From Riptortus pedestris (taxonomy: Eukaryota > Arthropoda > Insecta > Hemiptera > Alydidae), in NCBI GenBank assembly GCA_019009955.1, contig CM032231.1, forward strand, positions 111,692,001 through 111,756,000: DNA of 64,000 nt, given 5' to 3'. Below, one piece after another: positions 21,793-35,290 of this stretch; the first letter of the stretch is position 1, and every line of letters starts with the position of its first letter. The notes below the pieces were generated by a model. The model did not search any database, had not been told where the DNA came from, and saw only the letters and a list, made by a program, of their open reading frames with translations. Both the position numbers and the translations under genes were made by a program.

Positions 21793-24480
21793 AGAGGCAG
21801 AAAAGAACCGTCACTTGCAACGTTCAGTTCAGACAAAAAAAATATTAAACACTGCAGTATTATAACCTCTGTCGGTGAAATTAATGACTAAAAGAAATTA
21901 AGACTGTCTACATCTCAATAATTTCAATTTTCCTTATTACTTTTGAAGGTTCACATCCACATTTTCAGATTTATTGTTGTGGCACTAAGAAGAGCTTTGG
22001 AACTAATTGAAATCCCTGTGAAGTGGAGAAAACTTAAACTGATGTGAAATAGGTTTAATTTTACTCAGTGGAACAACAACTCATGACTTATAAGGCTTGC
22101 ATTCAATAACATTGCAATGGGCACATCTGTATGAAAGTTTTTTTTAAAAAAAAAAAAAAAAACTTGAAGCCTCGCAGGGTTTAAAAGATATCCTGTAGTA
22201 TCATTTGGATGAGATGATCACCCACCACTAGCAACCGCAGCCGAATGTGCTTACTTTGACTCAAACCTCTTACTTATTTGATCAGGTGTTCCTCTATGAC
22301 TTACTTTATTCGAATATTAACTCCCTAACAATATGCACTCATCTTGTCCGCCTATTTGGTTATCAGCGTCCTTCGCATCGATGCCAAAACTATCTTTGAT
22401 ACAAATCAGAAATTACAATATGATGTAAACACGCTGAATGATTTGCTATCCCCCTTCGACGAACTCAATCTGTTTATTCCCCCAAATCTCTTTCCTTCAA
22501 ATCCTTTTATCCCCTACACTTTTTTTCCTCCGCTCTTCGACACATCGTTGATTTATCCGTCTTATTTCCCTGACATGAGTGTAAACTGCTCTTTAAATTC
22601 TTCTAGGAACTGTCCTTATTTTTATTTTGAAACATCCTTTGTGGTTCTGATTTTTTTTTCGCAACAATCCCATTTGCAACATATGGTTTCACGCTTATGA
22701 AATGTCTTTGATAGATTATTTCACAATAAGATAAGAATAAAACTTTGTTGTAAGCAGAAAATAGATTTATGCAACCTTCTTCCAAGAAACGAAAATTCGC
22801 CAACAAATTTAAAATGGTTTTAGCATCATAATAATTTAAAACAATTTTTATCTGTGTGTTTAAGCTCAATTTTATACATACCAAGTTAATAATAATCGCT
22901 TCTTAGTTGTTCTCATTATAATACGTTTGAGTATAACTGGAAATGATAAAAGCGATTTTAGTTTTCTAACAAAATACCATTATGAAATTGCAGAGGCACA
23001 TAAAATATCAGGAAAGGCAAAAAATAATACTTATCGCAGTACGTACGGGTATCAGGAGGGAAAAATAATCCCAACGCACAGAGTCTATAAACCTTCTCTG
23101 AGAAAACTTTTTAGGGTAAAGATACCGTCAATGTGCCACTTACTGATGGCCAGTTAAAGACTATTCACATTAGTCAACAAAATATTTAAGGATCAATACA
23201 TCTTAAATAATTTCTTGAGACCTCGAAAACCACACTTGAGAAGTTTGTATTTGAAAAGACTTTAAAGGCATGGATAATACTAAAAGAAGTGCTAACGCCT
23301 TTAAAAAGGTTGTAGGGTAGAGAACGCTTTAAACAGCTGTGCATATATTAGTCAAATATTGAATTCTTCAATTTATTTAGTATTCAAATTTTAATTCAAA
23401 GCCGTTTCAAGATGCTTACTCTGATTAAATCTTTAAGCAGAAGAAAACAACACTTTTTATTTTTATTTTTTTTCGAATAATTAACGTTGTACAATAAATG
23501 AGCGAATAAACTACAAAGGTATACAAACGCCACACAAATCTAAAAGTAAGCAAAGTTAATCTTCCAGACAAAGTGAGCCTATCACAGGCGACCTACTGGC
23601 TCTTGGAATGGCCTCAAAGAAAAGACTCATATCTGTATTTCACACCTATTTGACTTCTACAAACAGAGTCAATGGGCCGGCAAATTAAAGCTAGCATTGA
23701 TCACAGAAGGTATACACCTGCTGCCTTTTAAGTATTAATAATTCATTCAGCTGAGATTAACAAGCGTTTAGTCGGTGGGGGAGATATCAAAGAAAATCAT
23801 TAATATTGAAAATATATGAGTTATTTTATTGAAGCGTATTACACAAAGGAATAAATTTGTAGCTGTGTCTCTGAAGCTGCAAAACTTAACCTGATCTAAA
23901 ATAAAAACCGCCCCAATAAATTAATAGAGACCAAATTAATATAGCCTTTTAAACTCTTGGAAACAGATTTAAAAATATGATATGGTTAATTCAAAGTTTA
24001 TTTAATGTTTTAATGTCATATTATGTTTTAAGTTCAGAGGATTGTAACAACCAGAAACTAAAAGTGTGTAAAATAATTGTCCATAGTTTAGAAAATGTAT
24101 TTATTATTCCATAAATTTAAATTGGATATAGAAATGAATCACAACGTTTAAATAATAAACTCAGATTTTAAAAAAATAAACTGAAATCACGAATGAACTT
24201 TTTTTTTACAAAAAAAAAGGAGTATAAGTGACTCATGAATATAACTTGTCAGGAAAGCTGATATCCATACCATGCAATAAGGGCTTTATACATTTCATGC
24301 ATTGTTATTGTTTTTAATTTTCTCGTGTAATCTTAATTACCATCTTTCAACATGTTTTAAAATAACAATTCAGCCTTCCTGTGAGTTCTTCACAACGTGT
24401 ACTACTTATAAGGTAATCTAATTGAGGAATATGTTAAAAGATGCCTTTGTAAATCTCTGGCCCGTGAAGTGCTGTTGCTT
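21791..24480. other. intron 1: no recognised feature
   Basis: AT-rich with poly-A and poly-T runs (22140-22162, 23466, 24200). The open frame at 22344-22700 is low-complexity and unmatched. Confidence 0.35.
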
Positions 24481-24900
24481 GCTCCACGATGGTAGTAAGT
24501 GTACGGTTTATGTTTTATGCCCTACTTATTACTGAACAGATGCAGTTTCTAGCGCCACAAAGTTCTACAAATTTTTCCTAGCCAATTTTTCTTTTAATTC
24601 TACCGATGACTACGAATTTCTGTCCATATTCGTAGCTGTATCTACCCCGTTCTGCTCCAGTAGTCCTTTGGAGTAACACAGATAATTCAGAGAGGAGTGA
24701 CAGACCGTAGCAATTTACGAATTGGGGAGGGGGCAGTGCAGGGGGAAAGACTACGAGTTCTTGGCTAGGCCTACGGAGCCGGGGACATCTCCAGGAATAA
24801 ACACACGCACACACCAACTCACTCCCGAACCTAATAGCACTTAATGATCTAGTTAATAGTCCTGACACCTCGGTGACTTATGACGGCCGCTTCCCCCCAG
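24480..24900. other. GC-richer intronic island
   Basis: Mixed-composition patch without repeat signatures, containing GGGGAGGGGGCAG near 24726, an ACACACGCACACACC stretch and CATCTCC. Possible regulatory or conserved element; no clear motif cluster. Confidence 0.2.
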
Positions 24901-26406
24901 TTCTTATGATATTTAAAGATATTATACCCCTAACCACTCAAGGGTAATACGAGGAACTCAATACAAAAAAAAATAACTCTAAAAAACCGTCTCTGTTAAG
25001 TAGTCGTATTCTAGCTCTCATTAAGAGAGGCAGAGTCCCCCTCTGTTCCGCTTCTAAAGTAACATATTTACAAACACACACACATTGACACAACCACAAA
25101 CTCAAAAAAGAAAAAACGAGAAGATCTTAGAAATATGCTTCTCATCCTAGAAAACCGACTGTTCTTCCATCATAAGAACACATAATTAATTAACGCAGCA
25201 CAAAAATTAATCTTCCATAAACCGTAGCCTTAATTGACACAAAAACCAACGATTAACTCCTAATACAGTTTTAAGGCTAGCACAATATCCCAAAAAAATG
25301 TATAATTAATTTTAAATCAGTCCTATTTATCAGAAAAAGTGGGACAGAACAAATTTTCACGCGATTCAATTTAATAGCTATTTTGATAATGAGGCAGTTA
25401 GAGATAAATTTCATGACCATTATTTTAGATAGTAAGCTATAAATAATAGAGAAGGCTGAACTCTTCACAAAAAAAAATAATGACATAATTAGAGTAAAAC
25501 ATTTAAAATAAAAGTACTATTTCATTTAATCAAATTAATAAATTCATTTCCTAAAAGAACACTACAAAGAAAGAAGAAGAGCAAAACAAATTTCTAATTA
25601 TCATTTGAGACAATTTCCCCATAAACTCTTCAATGATACATAAACAAACTGAAAATATATAATAAATTTTTACATTAAACAACAAATATGAGAAGTTTAA
25701 AAATATTAAAAGTAAGGTCTGGTATAATAAATTATTCTGCCAACTGGGCGCTTCGGAACGAATTAATATATCACTCACTTAGAGAGGATTCTATTTATAT
25801 TTATTTAATTTTCAATGGATTATATTCAGGAATATTATAAAATATTTTAACGTCCTCTAACTGAATCTTCGCTCCATAAACATTAAATTACTCAACAAAT
25901 TGACAAATTCTCATCTATTTTTAACTATCTTGTTTACTAAAAGATTAGCTGTACCGCTAGAAAGTGGGTTTCATTTTCTTTACGATTTAGTCTCTCCGGC
26001 CTTATAATTCAAATATATTATAAATATACACTTCCTCTAGCGTAAGAAGGTAGGGTCTAATTTCAAAAAATTATTTAATCCTTAAGGGTTTTATTTATAC
26101 ACTGTCAATACTATCCAAGGAAGTACTTTAGTAATGCTCTTTTATGGATATATGCTTTCTTGAAAAATTTACTGTAGGGAATATGTAATAAAACATACTA
26201 GTATTTAACTTTTGTACGATGTCATAAGTATGAATCAGAACTGCATACGTTTGATGGATAAACCTTTATACTTGATTATTTTTAAAAATGTGATTCAAAT
26301 TTGCCATAGTTCACTATAGAATCAGTCTTGAACTCAATAAGAAAATTCTTTGAACATGATAAAATTTATTTATTTTAGGTAACGCATTTGCTTAAATTTA
26401 GAATAG
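24901..26406. other. intron 1: no recognised feature
   Basis: AT-rich, several A-runs, no coding signal. Confidence 0.35.
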
Positions 26407-26673
26407 TGCTCCTGCTCTCTGCGGTATTGCTACAAACCGATAATATCAAAATTTTTAAAAAAAATTACTGAAAGATTCGTCGATTACGGTTCAGAGAAAC
26501 TAGAACCTTTCGTAGCATGGAAATTTCTTGAAGGAAATTCCCAATATTCATTTGATAACGGGAAAGGAAATTTCATATCGCTTTCTTCAATGACAACAGA
26601 TTATTTTAAAGAATTTACCGAAAAAGATTTGGACATAATAATTTACTCCAGCTGTTCAAAAGCCCTAAAATAA
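26407..26673 (+). other. unrecognised 88-codon open frame in intron 1
   Basis: Open from after a stop at 26404 to TAA at 26671. The first in-frame ATG is late, so it would have to be an exon or a relic. The composition looks protein-like: ERFVDYGSEKLEPFVAWKF, then FLEGNSQYSFDNGKGNF, then TTDYFKEFTEKDLDII. I do not recognise the family. It may be a transposon or gene fragment. Confidence 0.25.
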
Positions 26674-27160
26674 AACAATTGACGTAGGTAACTATTTTTT
26701 TTTTAGTTTTACATGGACACGGTTAGGCAAAAAAATAAATTCGTGTTATGGGTATGTAATGATTCTACAGAGTTAATAGAACAAGAAGGTATAAATATAT
26801 AGATGTAGGTAATGTAAGAATTTGGAGGAAAAACGTAACATTTTACCTCTCCATCTACATTAAACATAAGTAGGGCCAATAATAATTCAAAAAGTACTTA
26901 TATATACATGTTTCAATTTTATTTTTATCCATATGGACATTCATGTGATGATTTAAAGATAAATACCATAAAACTAATTTTCTTTTTTCTGGTTTTTGAA
27001 TTCCAGCATTGAATTTTACTAAAACCTCCAAAATTTGAATGGATAATAAATAAAAAGAGATGTTAATATAAAAGATATTGGGTCTATTCAAAATCATATT
27101 GATAACAAATGCTACAAAATAAACCATTTCTAGCTCGTAGAATGGAATGAAGACATTCAT
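26674..27160. other. intron 1: no recognised feature
   Basis: AT-rich, no coding signal. Confidence 0.3.
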
Positions 27161-27164
27161 CTTT

Positions 27165-27375
27165 GAGGCCGATCACAGAATAAAAGGCCATAAACAACGA
27201 AGCTATTAATTTGCTCTTAGCCTCCGTCTTGTGATAACAATCTTATGGCCAGCGCCCCCTCCTAGTCAGACTATGATAATACTATGTTCATTTCATATCT
27301 CCTTGGGCAGGATCTCTTTGGCATAATTGTCCTGAGCAGTTCGATGCAACCAATGGATTGATAAATGCCGATAGG
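27165..27375. other. GC-richer intronic island
   Basis: Contains AAAGGCCATAAACAACG, CAGCGCCCCCTCC (CTCF-like in part), CTTGTGATAAC and GGATTGATAAATG. Candidate regulatory element by composition and motif only. Confidence 0.2.
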
Positions 27376-28620
27376 TCTTTTAAAACAACCTTCAATTAAT
27401 GTTTATTGAAAATTGCTGTGCTATGGGAATGCAATTTATATAATGACTGGTAACATTCATACTGTTTTATTCAGTTATATTCTTAATATCAGTTTAGTAC
27501 ATATTTATAATAAGGCATGAAAAGGAACAAATGCTAAGGCTAAGGAACATTTAAGTTTTTCCCCAAAGAAAAATGTTCTTCACTTAATCAAGTATAGTCT
27601 ATTTTCATCAAAGTTACTCCGTTCTGATACTTACAATTTTCACAGTAAAGCGTTAATTTGATTGATAATTAGATTTTGTGTAGAGAATAAGTTTTTTAAG
27701 ACTTTCCAACAAGAGGTTATAGTGAAGAGTGGATTACCTTCGGTGATAATCGAGATGGCACAGACGAGACACGATTTATTCAAGATGTACAAAGACTAGG
27801 CTTCCGATTTGCATATGAAATTGATTCCCATTGTTTATTCAGAACTGAGGACGTATTAATTAAACAGTTTCAAACTCTGAATCATGTTCATCACAGCTGC
27901 TAATCCATTCGTTTTTCTCCAAAGAAAAACTATTTTATTTTTCTATTTGCGTTCTTAACTATGCTAAATGTCCGGCTTAACAATGGGAATAAATTGTCAT
28001 TAAATGTGATAATTAGTACGGGTTTATACAGTTCTTTTTCCTTTTTTTTTCTCGAGTGCTTCTGAAATCAATAAAGCGAACATTTATAACATTTGTTCTA
28101 GTGCGAGTCATTGTGCAATTGCTCTAAACTAATGGAAAATAATTTGCATAAGGTGAGAATAACAATCAGTCACCAATAAATTACTATAACACTTAAACCT
28201 AAGTCAACTACCGGTTACGTGAGTGCGAATACCATGATACAGATCGGTCAGGGCATAATTTCTCATTAGTAACCATTTACAAATTAATTATTTATAAAAT
28301 TGTTATTTTATTTACTTACAAAAGGAAAGTCACAAACACTATGGCCTGTGTATAAAATTAATTTAGGTTAGCTTATATTTTTTCCTTTAAAAAAAAAAAA
28401 ATAAATGTGAAGTTATATTGTGGCACATAGGTACAATTTAATTCCTTGAACGCTCACATAAAAATTTCTTAAGGAACCAAAATTCAAATATCTTCCACTA
28501 CAATTGTGAAGGTTATATAAATAAAAATGTGCTATAAACTGTCTAGTCTACAGGAGACTTTTAAAGAAAATTATATTAGTTAGTTTATATGTACTAGAAA
28601 TTTGTCAAGCTGCCACCAAC
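27376..28620. other. intron 1: no recognised feature
   Basis: AT-rich; A-run near 28389. Confidence 0.3.
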
Positions 28621-28970
28621 CATCTCTTCTGGCGGAGATACAATGTGGGCGGTCCTAATCACCCGTATCGGGTGACTGATAATACCAATCATAAATAATT
28701 CTATAATTACCAATTAACGAAATTATTCAAGCTGTTATCAATGTCAGTGATAAGCCGTCAGTCTCATCGCCTCCTCCTGGAGATAACCGAGGCCAACGAT
28801 TGTCGTTTAGTAACTTCAGCCAAAAAGGTTTGACCCCGTCGGAGAAAAAAAGAGATTGATGTGTTTTTCATTCTTGTTTCAAGAGAATTAAATATATTGC
28901 ACTCCGAAAGGATAAGTGTCTTGTTTACCAGTTCAAAATGGCTGTATTTCACCGGAATTGACACTGATAG
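28620..28970. other. GC-richer intronic island
   Basis: Contains CACCCGTATCGGGTGAC (28661-28677, an inverted repeat), homeodomain-like ATAATTACCAATTAACG and GATAAG. No repeat family membership. Candidate regulatory element. Confidence 0.25.
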
Positions 28971-29182
28971 GGATTAATAACAATCAAAGAAAAATAATTG
29001 AAGCTTAACACAATGCTAATTGTTAGTTGGAAGCCAAGAATTTTATAAGAGGAACACACTTATAATAAATTAGAATGAAATATTCATGGTTAATAGTCTA
29101 ACATGTTTTCTCTTGATATTAAGTTCTGTAACACCAGTAATTTAATTATTATGCAATTTCTAAACCACTGTATATAATATAA

Positions 29183-29187
<5 letters not shown>

Positions 29188-29234
<47 letters not shown>
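29188..29234. repeat. (AT)n microsatellite
   Basis: Uninterrupted AT run. Confidence 0.95.
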
Positions 29235-29237
<3 letters not shown>

Positions 29238-29269
29238 TGGAGGACATATATGTGATTGAGATTAAGTCC

Positions 29270-29480
29270 GAGTGAAACCATGTGACAGACGTCGGTGGCA
29301 GTAAATATTACTCACCGCTAAGCATATGGCCGGATGGCGTGTTGGAATCCATCTCACGAGAATGCAATCTTGAGTCGACATCGTAAACAATTAATTTAAT
29401 AAATCATGACAAATGAGCAACAAATTAATAATGATTAATTAATACAGCACCCAAATCACGCCTGAGGACTATTGAGAAGT
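29270..29480. promoter_or_regulatory. candidate homeodomain/forkhead-dense element
   Basis: After a GC-richer stretch (GGCCGGATGGCGTG), dense ATTA cores follow: GTAAACAATTAATTTAATAA and AATTAATAATGATTAATTAA, the first including a forkhead-type GTAAACA. Motif density is partly expected in AT-rich DNA. Confidence 0.25.
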
Positions 29481-29816
29481 TTGAGTAAATTCATGAAAAC
29501 AAAAAAAAAAAAAAAAGAAAAAGAAATTTCCTTTACTCATTGCATTGTCATGGTAAATTACGTTTGGAAGTTAATAACTAATTGGATTAGTGAATATTAA
29601 TAATTCTTAATTTATCATTTCGAAGTCTTCAGAGTATACTATCAATTATGTATAAGATGGAATACTTTCAAAACTAAAAGCTTTCAGTGAAAGGCCATCG
29701 CTGAATATATCTAGGGAAACTCATGAACAGAGCTGTGTGTGTACCCCAATATAACCCACCGACTCCTCATCATTCTCAGATAATTTTAGCCCGCTCAAAA
29801 ATTTCAAGAAATAAAA

Positions 29817-30410
29817 GTCCGTCTTACAGGGATTTGCATTGACTAAGCAGATTTCCAAAGTGCCTTGCGTAGTTCAATGATGAACACTATTTAGGCTTCA
29901 AATAAAGTGTTTCATAATATAACAGTTAATTGTTAATACAACAGAGTAGAAATGGGACTTCATTAAAGACCGAAAAATAAAAAATGAAAATATCTCGGTC
30001 AATAATCAAGATATTGAAAAAACATACTTAACAACATTTATTAAAAAATACATTTGCAGTAATATTACCTCTATAAAATTTTTCGATCCGACTCATAATA
30101 ACGGAGATATTTCGAATTTTCAAAATTCTCCCACTTTAAACACCCCCCCCCTCCCAGTGTTCCGGCTTCAGCCATTAACGAACTTAATCTTTCTTTTTTG
30201 CTAAAACTATTATGTATCGAGTTTGGCACCGATAAAACAAAAAATTTCGACCGCTAGAGCGGTAACAGATATATATAATTTTAAACGGACCTATTTTCGT
30301 CATCTACTAGAAAGGATCGATGGGCATTTGAAGAAATTTTGTTGTAAATCGCTTTAATCTTTAAGGAAAATCTTTTTTTTTTTTTTATACCTTAAGGGAA
30401 GTCTTCTAAA
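29817..30410 (+). mobile_element. H-repeat copy, near full length
   Basis: GTCCGTCTTACAGGGATTTG, AGCAGATTTCCAAAGTG, the TTTAGGCTTCAAATAAAGTG sub-type block, core GATCCGACTCATAATAACGG, C-run, GACCGCTAGAGCGGTAACAG with only a short TA run, and a damaged 3' end (poly-T, then CTTAAGGGAAG, TTCTAAAA). Confidence 0.85.
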
Positions 30411-32600
30411 ACGTGCGTAACAACAGATGTATAATTCATGATCTTTTCTCAAATGCTCTTTTCTCTTCAAATGTACAACAACGCGGAGCCTGTAGTCTTA
30501 GTTGAGCATAATACCGGATGGGTATAGTACTCAACACAAATATCAAAACTACACATCCTAACTGTCATTCACAAAAGTCCTTCCACTTCCAAGTCAATCA
30601 GTTCTAAGAATACCATTATGAAATGTGTCATAGCTAAGCTCTATTTCTGATACTTTAATCACGGTAGTTGGTTGCCTATTTGGTGGTTGGCTAATTCTCC
30701 TGGATATTGGAGTTGGACAGCTGGTAATTGGTGTTTTGACAGTGGCTTGACAGTGTCAGGACACCGCCAGTGGATGTCTTGGCACAAGTCCACGCTCAAA
30801 CTGCTAAAGTCATTATAATTAGCTAGATGACTTTTCTTTATTTATCTTAATTGTCTATTCATTTTTCTAACTATTCTCTCTCACGTAGTTATTTATTTAT
30901 TTTTTTTTAAAATTAAATGCTGCATAATATAGAACGTTGTGTCTTCAATTTAACTACTGAAAATATTTATCTTAGTTAATGGGGCAATAGCACAAAATAA
31001 ATATTTTTAATCATTTATTTTTATACAGCCACACATTTAGCCATTTCATATAATAATACGTGTAAAATATAATGTATTCATATTCAAACAAAATAAAAGT
31101 AATGGAAACTCAAAGAATTCCTTCAATTTTACATTTAGGCAGCTCAGCATTTTATGTTTCATTTCAATAATCACCAGAGCGCAGGGAATTGTACAATAAT
31201 ATATAACATTGCGACATTTTTTATTGTCCAATAATCTATAACATTTAACATTCACCAATAACAACGTTACAGTTAACTGCCCCAGAGAAATATATTTTCT
31301 CTTCACTTTTCATTTCTGTCAACTAGTATTTTTATAATTAATTTTTATAGAAATCCTAGTGAAAATCGCATAGTTATAATTTGTTGAAGTTGTTCATGTT
31401 GCAAGTAAAATATTAATTAATGTCTTTATGGGTTATTTCGCGAAATTATCAACTATTCGAAAAGACATTTATCTTCTGCTCACTACTTCAACCAAACTAA
31501 GGAATGACACCTTTTGAGCCATATTACCTATCTACCATATCATAACTACATTAAAACACCATGTAAATAATAAATTCAATGTTTATTTTAGTAAATACGG
31601 TTTAATGTTTATCATCATAACAAAAAATAATAGTCGCTGTTATTTTAATCAAAAATCAATTTTCAATAGAAGTTTGGGTGTAAATATTTTCTCTTTGAGG
31701 CTATTGATCATTTCAATGATGATAAGAATATCAGTAGTAATTATTGAATATAATAGTTGTTCTTGGAAAATTGTTTCAACTATTACAATTTTAAAAAAAC
31801 ATATAGTCAAAAATAAATTTATATGTATAAGTGTAGACTTCATTAATTAATTATTATAAATAATCTCCTAAATTCCATGTGTATAAAAAAATATATTCCA
31901 ATAATTTTGAAAATCGAATGAAAATATAAATAAATATTTCATAATTTTGACAACTGAAATTTTCAATAGGTTTTTTTTATTTTTTAATTTGGCATCTTCA
32001 CCATTTTTTATTTAATACTATTACGAGATTCATAATATCTTATTTCCCGTGTGATCAGGGGTTCTGTATTTAGACTAGATAACTTTCGAAGTCTAATAAA
32101 AACAAAATTATTCGTGAAGTATAAACTTTTACTGTTTTTTTTTTTTTTTTGTTCTTTTAGTTAATTATCATTTACTAGTTTCTCCGTTGGCGTATATACT
32201 AATTTACTGAATTACTTGCCTTTCCAGTTTCTTGTAGAGAAAAAGATATAAGTCCATTCCGTCATTTCCAACCAAACTTTTTCTATTCAACAATTCTCTA
32301 TTCACCCTTCCGGTATCAGTATATCTTGTATCTAAGTATTTGTCTTGACTTAAAACTAATGTATCTTATTATAATGGTAAATTAGATTTTATCTGCAATT
32401 TCCAGGCACATCTGAGAGAAATTCATGCACGTTTATTGGCCGATATCTCAATTCGTTTGAAGCTTTGAATTTGCATAGTGACGTGTATGTTATGTATATC
32501 GGCAAATTAAAGTGGATGCATATGATGCACTGCAAGCCCTGACTAATTTAGTGCAATCCCCGAGGCACTTGGAACAATATTATCGGCCCAGAGCCTATAA
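30411..32600. other. intron 1: no certain feature
   Basis: Mostly AT-rich. A patch at about 30640-30800 contains GGTAATTGG (Msx-type TAATTG) and several CAGTG words. No repeat family member and no coding signal. Confidence 0.3.
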
Positions 32601-32623
32601 TAGAGAGGGAAAGAGAGAGAGGG

Positions 32624-32671
<48 letters not shown>
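32601..32671. repeat. (GA)n tract
   Basis: GA run, imperfect then perfect, directly before the island at 32690. It could bind GAGA-type factors. Confidence 0.95.
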
Positions 32672-32673
<2 letters not shown>

Positions 32674-32689
32674 ACATGAGGTATGATGG

Positions 32690-32935
32690 CTAGGCATAGA
32701 GCAGACCATTAGATCAGTGAGAGGTAGGAAGGCATCAATCAAGGTGTGGATGAAAGAAGCCGCCGCCCACTAGCGCTCTCTGGTAATTGAGGTGGCTACC
32801 GGGTCGGTAAACACTAGACCCGCCGTGTCCCATGTTTAATTAGTTAACCCGTGTTAGTTATCTAATTACCGCCGAGGCCCTCGGCTCCACTCGATTATCA
32901 CCGGAAATAGGCCCGAGTCCACTTCAGTACAATAA
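32690..32935. promoter_or_regulatory. candidate intronic enhancer with homeodomain, forkhead and ETS motifs
   Basis: GC-richer island next to a GA tract. TAATTG at 32784-32789 (the Msx core motif), TAATTA at 32837-32842 and 32863-32868, forkhead GTAAACA at 32807-32813, ETS-like CCGGAAAT at 32901-32908, and T-box-like AAGGTGTG near 32740. No repeat similarity. Autoregulation by msh is a speculation this layout allows. Confidence 0.4.
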
Positions 32936-33049
32936 GGCCTTTTTTTTTTGTTAACATTTACTACCCGAAAACTAATTAACAACAAAAATGTTAACCAATT
33001 TTTTATACATATTCACCTTTACTCGGCTTTAAGGAAACGAAAAAAAAAA

Positions 33050-33500
33050 GTCCGTCACGCAGGGGCTGCGTAAACTAAGCAGAGTTCCCACGTGAAGTTT
33101 TAGAATAGAGAAATCTCCATACGAGGGCCGAACTAGCTTTTGCGCGGGAAACACTCGTCCGTTATCGGCCCACATTTAATAAAAATTCAAATATCTCGGT
33201 TAATATTCAAGATAGAGAATAAATGTATATAACGATATTTATAGTAAATTTAATTTGCAATAAGATTGTTTCTATACATTGTATTGATCCGACGTATGGT
33301 AACGGAGATATTTTGAATTTTCAAAAATCCCCCCTCTAAACCCCCCCTCCCACTGTTCCGATTTCAGCCATTAAAGAACTTGATCTGTCTATTTGCATAA
33401 ATTTGCATAAAACGTTTAAATATCGAGTTTGGTAACAATCAAACAAAAATTGTGACCGCTGGAGCGCTAACACACACACACACATACACACACACACACA

Positions 33501-33551
<51 letters not shown>

Positions 33552-33671
33552 GAACGGACCTCATTTTCGTCATCTCCTGGGTAGGATCGATGGACATTTG
33601 AAGAAATATTTTGAAAATCGCGTCATGAGTACGACCTCAATAGCTGATTTCCCTTAAGGAAAATTTGCTAA
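33050..33671 (+). mobile_element. H-repeat copy, full length, with (CA)n(TA)n
   Basis: Complete: GTCCGTCACGCAGGGGCTGC, AGCAGAGTTCCCACGTG, core, C-rich stretch, GACCGCTGGAGCGCTAACAC. The microsatellite (CA)n then (TA)n is at about 33473-33546, followed by TTTTGAACGGACCTCATTT, hairpin GATTTCCCTTAAGGAAAAT and TTGCTAA. About 620 bp. Confidence 0.92.
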
Positions 33672-34915
33672 TTAGTGACAATGGCTTGTATACCTTGCAT
33701 GACATTTAAACAATTTTACAGCCCTAAGTCTATTTTTCAAACCTGAGTCCTGTGCTCAACTAAAATGTCTCGTACATATAAACAGGCAGTGTTAAAGAAT
33801 TAACAGGTAATATCTATTAAAAATAAAGTAAACTTTAAACGTCAAGACAAGGAACCACTTTTCACGCAAGACCTGACTGTCATCCCAGAAAAATGCTTCA
33901 GGTCACATAATACAACAAAATCAAAGATATCAACCCAATTACCCTTGTACGACTTAAGAGATAAATTGACCTGAATATTCCCCAATAAAAATGACATTTA
34001 TCTATGTTTTGGCGTATTATGTACTTTTTTAATTTGGTTGAACAACTATCAAGACTTACTGACAAGTAATTTTAAGAATTCTATTCGCTATTTCAGACAT
34101 GAACTCCTTGAAATAATGCTTTAATTCTGATCTTTTAATAAAACCAAGTTAAAACTTCAATGTGATTCATGTGACCTATTGACTAATATTTCCTGGCAGT
34201 AAGGCATTATATTCAATTAATCAAAGCAAAATCACTATTAATGAAGATCCAAATGATAGCGTCTCAGGTTTTCCTTGAGTGAAATTCATGATGCAAATTA
34301 GAGCAATAAAGCAGATTTCTTCTCATGATAATAAACAGGTGTCTGTAAAGTAATCTTAATCATCTTGCTTTCTCTTAAGAAATTTTCTTTTTGGAGATTC
34401 ATGTACGAATGTACCAACATAAAACGTAACGTTGAACGACTTAATGTTTTATCATTTCTACCAAAAAAGACAGCCAATCTATTAAATTGTTATTGATTTA
34501 TATTTAAAAAAAAAAAACAAAGAATTTGGACTGTATAAATTCACGAAACTGCTTGGAAATTCGGTCAATTTAAGTTGAAGTCCTAGAAGTAAAAAAAAGG
34601 AAAAAATTAGAATGAGAATATTTTTGCTAATAACTAAAATTTTTAATTTATTCAGAAATTTTAATTGCCTTTCTAACACTTACCATATTTAATTTTTATT
34701 ATTCACCATAGTCTGAATACCGATGATAATTTTCTGAAATATCTAAAACCTTCAAGCACTGTATAAAATTAAGTTTGTGCAAGTTCTAAATAGGCATGAG
34801 AGTAGATTTTACTTTGAACAAAACCAATGGGCAAGTTTTGAAAAACTGTTGACATTTGTGTCAAAACTATGCTATCCATATATTAAAAGAATTCTAGAGC
34901 AGCTCTGCTCAGTAA
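33672..34915. other. intron 1: no recognised feature
   Basis: AT-rich, no coding signal. Confidence 0.35.
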
Positions 34916-34919
34916 ATAA

Positions 34920-35290
34920 ATACTCCTGCAGTCCCGTGGCGCCGCTCTCTTTAATGCTCGAATATGTTTCCACTAATCGACGCATATGCCGAATTAAAAT
35001 AACAAATCAATAAATTTCAAAACGGAATATCATTTCGGTACCATAAGCCGACCAGAGCATCGGGGCCTGTTATAATAAAAAATATCGGTAGCTTAAATCG
35101 AGGAGATGAAGTCGGAAGGGATAGATTTAATTTATCATTGGCACATTTGTTGTCTCATTAGTCTTAATGACCTAAGAAATGATAGCGCTTTTTTAAGCCT
35201 CTGTCAGCCAGGTTATTTATGAGGTCTGGGGCCAACCTCGGCTCTGTTCGGGCTTCTCAGAAATATATTAGTTATAAATGAGCACTGAAA
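34920..35290. other. GC-richer intronic island
   Basis: Contains CCCGTGGCGCCGCTC, CTCATTAGTCTTAATGACC, GAGGTCTGGGGCCAACC and GGTTATTTATGAG. Unrelated to the repeat families; candidate regulatory element. Confidence 0.25.

Noticed and set aside
22344..22700. 118-codon open frame rich in Phe, Pro and Leu
   Set aside because: Non-ATG start, low-complexity composition from T/C-rich DNA, no recognisable family; treated as chance.
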